Shown in pieces: positions 37,924 to 43,486 of a stretch of 43,486 nucleotides of DNA. Under the pieces are notes generated by a model. It was not told where the DNA came from. It made no database searches and was given only the letters and a program-made list of their open reading frames with translations. This DNA is from a virus: IMG/VR virus record IMGVR_UViG_3300049489_000673, positions 1 to 43,486 of that record; one strand, 5' to 3'. The position numbers and the translations under genes were made by a program. How positions within the stretch are numbered: position 1 is the stretch's first letter; every line of letters starts with the position of its first letter.

Positions 37924-38742
37924 GCTCGTATTCTCCTGCCCTTTGGGGGCCTCTGACACTGCGCTTGGCTCACCATTGAGCCGTGCGAGTAGTTGATCCT
38001 CCGTGGCGATCGAGTCCGCCAACCCAGCGGCGACCGCTTCGGCGCCCACGAAGATTCGTCCCTCCCAGCTTGCGACGGCTTCGGGGTCGAGCTTCCGACG
38101 ACGGGCCACAAGCTCAAAAAACACCGCGGCCTGCGCATCGATGATTCGTTGAAGCTCGGCAATGCCGGCGTCACTCAAGGGCTCGTCTGGGTTACCGTCG
38201 GCCTTGCGCGCGCCTGACTTCAGGACGGTGACTCCGATCCCCTGTGCCTTGTCGGCTGCGCTGTACTCTCGGATCGCGTGGATGACTCCGACGGATCCGG
38301 CGAGCCCAGCCGGAGGGATGACAACTTCATCGGCTGAGCATGCAAGCGCGTAGGCGGCCGAGGTTGAGCAGCCGTCGACGTAGGCCACCAGGGCCTTGCC
38401 CGACGCGTCCGCGATCCACCGCAGCTCATCGGCGCAGTCGAAGCAACCGGACACCATGCCGCCGGGGGAATCGATGCTCAGAAGCACGGCGTCAACGTCG
38501 GCCGTCATGGCCTCTAGGACTCGATGCTTCAGGCCGTCGTACGAGTCGCCCCACCCTTCGTCGTGGTGCGACAGTGGGCCGCGCACGTCGACCACTGCCA
38601 CGCGCCCCTTCACCTCGAAGGCGGGGCGAGGCTCAGGCGCAAGCGGGAGCAGGAAGCCGAAGGCGCCCGTTTCCGCGTTGCGCTGTAGCGCGGCGGGGGA
38701 CACCGCAAGCGGCTCGCCAGTGGTTGCGAATCTCTCAGCCAT
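37384..38742 (-). CDS. Capsid maturation protease fused to scaffold (S49-like)
   Basis: The 452-residue product has an S49/SppA-type protease domain: RVAVVDVRGPLSHHDEGWGD (about 47-66), LLSIDSPGGMVSGCFDCADE (about 87-106), YVDGCSTSAAYALACSADEV (121-140, catalytic Ser128) and VLKSGARKADGNPDEPLSDA with likely Lys180. Lambda C and similar head proteases use this Ser-Lys pair. From about residue 274 a charged coiled-coil forms the scaffold. ATG 38742 overlaps the portal stop by 8 bp. A 30-residue Arg-rich upstream extension is rejected. Confidence 0.87.
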   Translation of the reverse strand: MAERFATTGEPLAVSPAALQRNAETGAFGFLLPLAPEPRPAFEVKGRVAVVDVRGPLSHHDEGWGDSYDGLKHRVLEAMTADVDAVLLSIDSPGGMVSGCFDCADELRWIADASGKALVAYVDGCSTSAAYALACSADEVVIPPAGLAGSVGVIHAIREYSAADKAQGIGVTVLKSGARKADGNPDEPLSDAGIAELQRIIDAQAAVFFELVARRRKLDPEAVASWEGRIFVGAEAVAAGLADSIATEDQLLARLNGEPSAVSEAPKGQENTSMDLEEMKKALAALAEGEDQDKAKKAKAALAALAEDEEEEAPAEEKKEPEAEDKEEDKAAKALAMVEDIRREQLIAARPDLSADQRKGLAGVPLAALPGVLSAIPRIASPVEGARAALGVQPAARAPEGGDHNHEADIATMKALGIATEPLVTREANVMTMRACTPEEARKHLATLENSR

Positions 38743-40336
38743 TGGCGCTATTCTCCCCCACTGTCGCGGGCGGTGACACCTCGGGCGCGGTCTGCCCAAC
38801 TTCGGCGAGCCACTGATCGCCTTCCTCGCCACCGACCGCGGGCAGGCCCTGCGAGGCTCGCACCTCGTCTAGCTTCACGGCCTTGGCAACGTCCGTGGGG
38901 GCAAGGTCGAGCTTGATGCGTGCGGGGAGGTCCGACGGCACCGGCTCCGACTCGATACCGAGGGCGGCCAGAATCATCGCAGCAGCCGAGGACGTTGGGC
39001 GGATCCCTGCGTCCTTCGCAATGCTGATCGCGCTCGACACCTCAGCCATAGGCACCACTCCGGCACGAGTCGTCGGGCGGATCGGGATGTTCGACGATGC
39101 CATGAATTCCGCGATATCCAACTCGTAGCCGTAGCGAGCAAGCGAGTCCGTCAGACCCTTGATTGCTTCGCCCTTGGCCTTCTGCGCTTCGGCGTCGGCC
39201 TTGCGATCCTGGGGCGGGGTAACGTCCCACTCAACGCATGGGGAATTCTGGAGAGCCTCCTCGCCCCAGTGGCGGACGACGAACTGAGGGATCCCTTGAG
39301 TGTTGATTGTGTACGCCAGATCGTCGGCCGTCTGCTTGATGAGGTCAGCACGGATCGACTTGTGAATGTCCGCGTTGGCAAAGCCGGTGCCGCCGTCCGT
39401 GGTGACAGTCTGCCCCGCAAGCGCGATGACGATCTCTCGCTCGGCTCTCTCGACGGCGCGGTTGAAGGCTTCCGAGCCCACTCCGTTGCTTTCCAGGAGC
39501 TTCACTTCCCAACCTGGATTCAAGCTGAAAACAGTATTGACGCCCCATGCCATGACCTTCTGGTGCCAGCCAACGCGGGCGTCTTCGGTGCTGCCCTGAG
39601 GGGCCATCGCGACGCGCGCCGGATTGGCGAGCTTGCCCATCCAGTTTTGATCGTAAAGGAGGGCGGCTTCCTTGTTGATGAAGGCTCGGCCTACCGCGCG
39701 CCAGCAACCTGAGTGCCACGGAGAGACCCGCCCGCCGGGCATGTGCAAGATCCATCGGCCGTCGCCGGGGATGACCGGGATCGGGCCCGCGATGCTTCGG
39801 TAGTACCAGCACCCATCGTCGCGCCGGTAATAGAGCCACTCAGGATCGAGCCTCACCATGACCGGGTAAGAGCGCCCCGGGACTGGCACAAGCTCCGCCA
39901 CTCCGACGCCGAGCATGACGCCGTCGGCCGCGAGTGCCGAAAGCTCCTGGGGCGGGAACTGTTCGTCGAAGATCGACCGGACGGAATCGTGCCCGAACTC
40001 CAGTTGTTCGATGATCTCCGGATCGCCACGGAAGCGCTTGGGAAGGCGCACGAGTCCGCCCGTGCGCGTCGAGAGGACACCCATCACCACGCCGTCCGTC
40101 TTGGACGACCGGGCGAGCTGGGCAGCGCGCGTGAGGTCGCCAGTGTCGGCGAGCCATTGGGCGTCCTCTAGGTCTTTGAGGATCCAGCGCGTCTTAGTCT
40201 GAGGAAGCGGAGCAAGCGCTCCGCCGAGAGACGAGCGCGCAAGCTCCTCCGAATCCTGGTCAGGGGCCGGGGAGCGCGGGCGCGGCTGGTACGTCGAGAT
40301 CCCCAGAAGCGCCCGAGTGAATTCCTGCAATCCCAC
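38735..40336 (-). CDS. Portal protein (DUF935, Mu gp29-like)
   Basis: The 533-residue product (GTG start) has the family blocks: ALAPLPQTKTRWILKDLEDA, LARSSKTDGVVMGVLSTRTG, MVRLDPEWLYYRRDDGCWYY, RWILHMPGGRVSPWHSGCWR, AFINKEAALLYDQNWMGKLA, and IALAGQTVTTDGGTGFANAD. These are typical of DUF935 portals, which form the dodecameric DNA gate. It sits between terminase and protease, as in Mu. There is no fused gp30 (head-morphogenesis) domain. Confidence 0.92.
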   Translation of the reverse strand: MGLQEFTRALLGISTYQPRPRSPAPDQDSEELARSSLGGALAPLPQTKTRWILKDLEDAQWLADTGDLTRAAQLARSSKTDGVVMGVLSTRTGGLVRLPKRFRGDPEIIEQLEFGHDSVRSIFDEQFPPQELSALAADGVMLGVGVAELVPVPGRSYPVMVRLDPEWLYYRRDDGCWYYRSIAGPIPVIPGDGRWILHMPGGRVSPWHSGCWRAVGRAFINKEAALLYDQNWMGKLANPARVAMAPQGSTEDARVGWHQKVMAWGVNTVFSLNPGWEVKLLESNGVGSEAFNRAVERAEREIVIALAGQTVTTDGGTGFANADIHKSIRADLIKQTADDLAYTINTQGIPQFVVRHWGEEALQNSPCVEWDVTPPQDRKADAEAQKAKGEAIKGLTDSLARYGYELDIAEFMASSNIPIRPTTRAGVVPMAEVSSAISIAKDAGIRPTSSAAAMILAALGIESEPVPSDLPARIKLDLAPTDVAKAVKLDEVRASQGLPAVGGEEGDQWLAEVGQTAPEVSPPATVGENSANG

Positions 40337-40374
40337 GGGGGCAACGGTAGCCCGTCACCCGCAGCACTGACACC

Positions 40375-42006
40375 TCACCCCCAGGGGCTGATGGCTCCCC
40401 CGTAAGGATCGATTGCGCCCACCGCGACACCCAAGTCTGTATCCTCTTCGTCGAAGACATCCTCGGACATGGGGACCTCCCACACTGCGAGGGCCACGGC
40501 GTCGGCACGGTCAGGGGAGCGCCCAAGGGCCTTGCGCAGCTCTTCCTTCGGCGTCGCCTTCATGCGGCCCCTGATGTCCGTCGACCACTCGGGGGCGTGA
40601 AGCTCGCGAGCTAGGCGGGGGTCCTCGGGGATGGTGCCGCCCTCCTTGATCCATTGGGCAAGAGAGGCCCACAGCTCATCACGCACGCGACCGTACACCG
40701 AAGCCTGACGGACCGCGCCATCGGATGCGCGCACGCCCACGAGTTGCGCTAGCGACGCAAGCTCACGGCTTGACTTCATGTAGCCGTAGAGGGCCGAACC
40801 AATCGAGCCCTCGCGATCAATGACAACCACCGCGCGCTCCCGATAGTCGAGGTTCTCCCGAAGCAGATCGATGCACTTTGCAAGGTGGGTTTCGTCCGTC
40901 ATGCCGCGCATGGCGTGAAGGCTGAGGATCTTCATGCCGCGACGGAGAGCGAAGACGGACTCGTCGCCCTGGCCGCCGGGACCCGCGGGGTCAAGTGACA
41001 GGTAGAGAGTGCCTTCGGCTACCGTGTCGGCCCATCGTTGCTCGGCTTCGATGATGCTGGCAATACTGAGGATCTTCCCGTCCTCGGCTTCGACAAATTC
41101 CCCCCTCACCCGGATCTTGTAGATCGGAGAATCCTCGCCCCACTCCGTGCGCTTCTCTTCGATCCACTCCCGAGTAGCAAGCCCCGGAATCAGCTTGCGT
41201 CCCGCCTTGACGTTGGGAGTTTCCTCCGATGACATGCGGATCGTCTTGTGGAGATGCGCCTTCGAATTGAAGGCGTCATAGAAGGCGCCCTCAGTCTTCG
41301 TTGGGTTGGAGATCATGAACAGCTTGGCGCCGCCCGCTCGGTTGCCTTCGATCGCCTGGAAGATGATGTCAGGCACACCCGAAGCCTCGTCCACGATGTA
41401 AAGCAGACTGGATCCGGAGATGCCCGCGACGGCTTCGGCTTCACGCGCGGTGAAGCCGACGATCTCTCGGAAGTCATGCGACTTGAGGCCAGTCCTCGCG
41501 AGCATACCGATCTCGCCATCGATGAGCGCGGAGTGAGGGCACGGTGCCTTGATTCGCTTGGCGTCGGGGTCCTCTTTCTTGCACGCGAGGCACCGGCCAC
41601 CGCGCGCACGAATCATCGAAAGCTCACGCCAAAGGATCTGGTCGACCTGCCGTGACGTGGTGGACGACATGACCACCCGGGCGTCGGGAAACGAGCAGTA
41701 GAACCAGAGTGCCACCATCGCGGCCGCGGCAGACTTGCCGCACTTGTGCCCCGAGGTGCAAGCAACGCGATCCCAATCCCGGACGGCTTCCAGGATCTCG
41801 ATCTGCTTTTCCCATGGCTGGACCCCGAGGATCTCTCGGGAGAACGCCGCCGGATCGTCTCGGTAACGATCCGACGGCCAACGGATTGTATTGCCCTCTT
41901 GGTCCGATGCCTCAAGGGCCTCGGCCAGGTCGAGGGCGAAGCGACGATAGACCTTCTCCCGTGGCTTGCGCTTCGCCACCTCTGCCGCTCGGGAGCTAGT
42001 CGCCAT
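40375..42006 (-). CDS. Terminase large subunit with a Cys-rich insertion
   Basis: The 543-residue product has Walker A at 85-92 (SGHKCGKS), an ATPase coupling region, Walker B LLYIVDE at 201-207, MISNPTKTEGAFYDAF at about 231-246, and an RNase H-like nuclease: SLDPAGPGGQGDES (Asp339), VVVIDREGSIGSALYG (Asp397) and a late SPDRADAVALAVW. Residues 139-158 hold a C-x2-C-x13-C-x-H zinc-like insertion between the Walker motifs. The ATG at 42006 is chosen because upstream codons overlap the small membrane protein. Packaging motor and headful or specific cutter. Confidence 0.9.
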   Translation of the reverse strand: MATSSRAAEVAKRKPREKVYRRFALDLAEALEASDQEGNTIRWPSDRYRDDPAAFSREILGVQPWEKQIEILEAVRDWDRVACTSGHKCGKSAAAAMVALWFYCSFPDARVVMSSTTSRQVDQILWRELSMIRARGGRCLACKKEDPDAKRIKAPCPHSALIDGEIGMLARTGLKSHDFREIVGFTAREAEAVAGISGSSLLYIVDEASGVPDIIFQAIEGNRAGGAKLFMISNPTKTEGAFYDAFNSKAHLHKTIRMSSEETPNVKAGRKLIPGLATREWIEEKRTEWGEDSPIYKIRVRGEFVEAEDGKILSIASIIEAEQRWADTVAEGTLYLSLDPAGPGGQGDESVFALRRGMKILSLHAMRGMTDETHLAKCIDLLRENLDYRERAVVVIDREGSIGSALYGYMKSSRELASLAQLVGVRASDGAVRQASVYGRVRDELWASLAQWIKEGGTIPEDPRLARELHAPEWSTDIRGRMKATPKEELRKALGRSPDRADAVALAVWEVPMSEDVFDEEDTDLGVAVGAIDPYGGAISPWG

Positions 42007-42118
42007 GGCGCTCCAAGAGTCGCTCGGGGAGCCACACAAGGGCGGTGATGAGTACGGCACACGTCAGGATGACGACAAACCGAACCGCGAAGCAGTAGGC
42101 GATTAGGAGCCTGCGCAT
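41996..42118 (-). CDS. 40-residue single-pass membrane protein
   Basis: Short product MRRLLIAYCFAVRFVVILTC, then AVLITALVWLPERLLERHGD, with one hydrophobic helix and positive ends. GGAGGTCC lies just before the ATG, a strong ribosome-binding site, and it overlaps both its neighbours (terminase start by 11 bp). A small lysis or membrane-interaction protein is possible. Nothing more is known. Confidence 0.6.
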   Translation of the reverse strand: MRRLLIAYCFAVRFVVILTCAVLITALVWLPERLLERHGD

Positions 42119-42282
42119 AGGACCTCCAGTTGCTTCGCCGCGTCTTCGGCGGAGGTGGCCACGAGTCGGTGGACCTCGCGGCCCATCTGGCACGCCATGG
42201 CAACGTAGGTCTGGCCGTGGCGGGCAATGAGGATTGTTCGACAGTCGGCGGCGGAGAGCCAAGCGAGTAGGGCGGGGGTCAT
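42103..42282 (-). CDS. 59-residue hypothetical protein
   Basis: The frame starts at an ATG overlapping the previous stop (ATGA) and reads MTPALLAWLSAADCRTILIA, then RHGQTYVAMACQMGREVHRL and VATSAEDAAKQLEVLCAGS. It is amphipathic, with three Cys and possible metal or zinc binding. It overlaps the next small gene by 16 bp. No family was recognised. Confidence 0.55.
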   Translation of the reverse strand: MTPALLAWLSAADCRTILIARHGQTYVAMACQMGREVHRLVATSAEDAAKQLEVLCAGS

Positions 42283-42632
42283 GACTGAGGATCCTTGCTG
42301 AGAGCAAGCACGGCCGCTGAGACTTGACGATTGATCTCGCTTTGCATGGTGGCGCGGAGTCCTCTCACCTTCTCTATCTGATAAGCGAGGTTGGTTTCTG
42401 CGTTGGAGATCCGATTCCTGAGCCCATGGATCTCCTTTGCCGATGCGGCAGCATCCTGCCGCCTTGCTTCCTCCAGTCGCTTGTTGCGCTCTTCAAGGCG
42501 CTTGATCTGCTCAACTTGCGCGCGGTCCCGAGCGACTAGCGATTGGATGAGATCCTCGCTCGGTAGCGCCGCAAGGGCCACCACTAGGGCCGTATAGTCG
42601 TACTCCACTCCGTTGACTTTGATCTTGCTCAT
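42279..42632 (-). CDS. Small coiled-coil protein
   Basis: The 117-residue product starts MSKIKVNGVEYDYTALVVAL, with an N-terminal beta hairpin and then a long coiled-coil (about 45-105, VARDRAQVEQIKRLEERNKR). Start 42632 overlaps the previous stop as ATGA, so the upstream extension was rejected. Neighbouring packaging genes suggest a terminase- or head-related accessory role. Confidence 0.58.
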   Translation of the reverse strand: MSKIKVNGVEYDYTALVVALAALPSEDLIQSLVARDRAQVEQIKRLEERNKRLEEARRQDAAASAKEIHGLRNRISNAETNLAYQIEKVRGLRATMQSEINRQVSAAVLALSKDPQS

Positions 42633-43189
42633 GTCTCTGCCCTTCCCATAGCGTCGTACTGACGCAGTGCTGTGATTACGTCTTTCCTGGCCGCCGGGTG
42701 CGGCCTGAGTGCTTCGATGATGCAAGCCCGAACGGCTGCCCATCGTGGCGTCTGAGTGAGTCTCGTTTCGTCTGCTGGCGATAGGTCGCCCCGCAGCTTC
42801 GCAACCGTGTCGAGGGCTCGCCGTTCAAGCTCTGCCCACTTGAGCACGAGGCTCGGATCGTCGCCTCCCTCGGCTTCGACGCGTTGCGCTTTGCACCTAG
42901 CGAGCATCGCGATCGCCTCGTCGAGCGAGGTACCAATCGGCGCCTCTGAGTCGTCGGCTGACTTGCGCGGAGTAGGCGGTGTGCCGCCCGGTGGCACGTC
43001 CCAAGCGCTCACTGGGATCCCGTAGATCGACGCGAGCTTGCGCCGTGAGTCGAGCCCGGGGCGAGCCTCAGTCGTGGGCCAAGTGGATACAGTCTGGTGG
43101 GCCACTCGGATCCGCTTGGCGACCTCCCGCAGAGAGGGACCGGCGGCGAGCAGGAGCCGGCCGCCCTCGGACGTAGGCGGACGGGTCAC
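42629..43189 (-). CDS. Probable small terminase subunit (HTH protein)
   Basis: The 186-residue product (GTG start overlapping the previous stop as GTGA) has an HTH region near the N terminus: EVAKRIRVAHQTVSTWPTTE, then RKLASIYGIPVSAWD. A helical middle and C-terminal region follow (DEAIAMLARCKAQRVEAEGG, LKWAELERRALDTVAKLRGD). An N-terminal HTH plus oligomerising helices upstream of the large terminase is the plan of small terminases, which find the packaging site. No family motif was decisive. Confidence 0.6.
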   Translation of the reverse strand: MTRPPTSEGGRLLLAAGPSLREVAKRIRVAHQTVSTWPTTEARPGLDSRRKLASIYGIPVSAWDVPPGGTPPTPRKSADDSEAPIGTSLDEAIAMLARCKAQRVEAEGGDDPSLVLKWAELERRALDTVAKLRGDLSPADETRLTQTPRWAAVRACIIEALRPHPAARKDVITALRQYDAMGRAET

Positions 43190-43395
43190 TCCTGCCACGG
43201 GAGCACCCCCGGGTGAGGCTCGACTGGGAGAGCCGAGCACGACTCAGGCACGGGGACCGCTGGCCTCTGAGGGACCGTCCGGGCGCTCCGGAGCAGCCAC
43301 CACGTCTGGCAGTGGTCGGGCACTCGGAGCACCCTTGCGCGGACTCCGGCAAGAGTCGTGCCAAGAGGCGTTGACTTGTTCGGACGTTCAGCCAT
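43186..43395 (-). CDS. Small protein at the right edge, or the C-terminal part of the replication gene
   Basis: A 69-residue frame starts MAERPNKSTPLGTTLAGVRA, with GGAGAAGG 4-12 bp before the ATG, and ends GTGA-coupled to the terminase-like gene. The rest (RVLRVPDHCQTWWLLRSART, then Pro/Val-rich) is not a known fold. The same frame is open upstream to the window edge. If the molecule is circular it joins in phase with the replication-initiator frame at 512-1, forming a 270-residue protein. Both readings are possible. Confidence 0.5.
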   Translation of the reverse strand: MAERPNKSTPLGTTLAGVRARVLRVPDHCQTWWLLRSARTVPQRPAVPVPESCSALPVEPHPGVLPWQE

Positions 43396-43486
43396 TTTCC
43401 CTTCTCCTTTGGACGCAGGTATCAGCAAAAAATCCCAAGAGTCCGGCAGGTTACCACCCTGGCAGTGATCTCCCGGAGTTTTCGGA

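Overview
This window is a nearly gap-free, GC-rich phage genome, or most of one, from an uncultured member of the Caudoviricetes. It has a contractile (myovirus) tail, shown by a sheath, a tube, and baseplate proteins J, W/gp46-like and gp48-like. Its head module resembles phage Mu: a gp29/DUF935-type portal, a gpT-type coat protein and a gp36/DUF1320-type connector. No MuA/MuB-type transposase, integrase, tRNA, rRNA, insertion sequence or CRISPR array was seen. The host cannot be named. High GC and the gene types only suggest a GC-rich bacterium.

Layout. (1) 1-4813, minus strand: a control and DNA-processing arm that reads leftward from a small HTH protein through a short unknown gene, a SNF2-type helicase, a DNA methyltransferase, a sigma-region-4-like DNA-binding protein with an overlapping second frame, a zinc-finger protein and a RuvC-like resolvase, to a replication-initiator-like gene cut by the window edge. 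(2) 4814-4977: a divergent control region with inverted and direct repeats that look like operators. (3) 4978-15343, plus strand: an early operon of 26 mostly tiny genes, most joined by 4-bp ATGA/GTGA overlaps. It encodes a YqaJ-type exonuclease, RecT, SSB, a DUF1351-like coiled-coil protein, an ASCH-like protein, a DUF4406-like protein and many small zinc ribbons. (4) 15353-17250, minus strand: a zinc-ribbon protein, a membrane-anchored coiled-coil protein, an endolysin and a small unknown gene. A strong inverted repeat precedes the endolysin. (5) 17247-25132, minus strand: tail-fibre and adhesion genes with a 20-residue-repeat protein, a glycosyltransferase-like gene and a methyltransferase-like gene. 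(6) 25140-35549, minus strand: baseplate, tape measure, tail chaperones with a textbook -1 frameshift signal, tube, sheath and connectors. (7) 35589-43395, minus strand: coat, decoration protein, protease with nested scaffold, portal, large terminase, small membrane and coiled-coil genes, and a probable small terminase.

How it fits together. Minus-strand gene order runs from DNA packaging through head, tail, baseplate and fibres to lysis. If the molecule is circular, the replication frame at the left edge stays open and in phase across the junction into the frame at the right edge. The genome would then consist of two divergent transcription units leaving one control region (about 4.9 kb) and meeting at about 15.35 kb. 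Exonuclease, RecT, SSB and RuvC form a recombination set that could make the concatemers needed for packaging.

The observations most worth checking are the chaperone frameshift signal, the sigma-like gene with an overlapping out-of-frame gene, the operator array, iteron-like repeats inside the replication gene, the inverted repeat before the endolysin, the possible hub-spike fusion in the baseplate, and the two modification-type enzymes inside the fibre locus.
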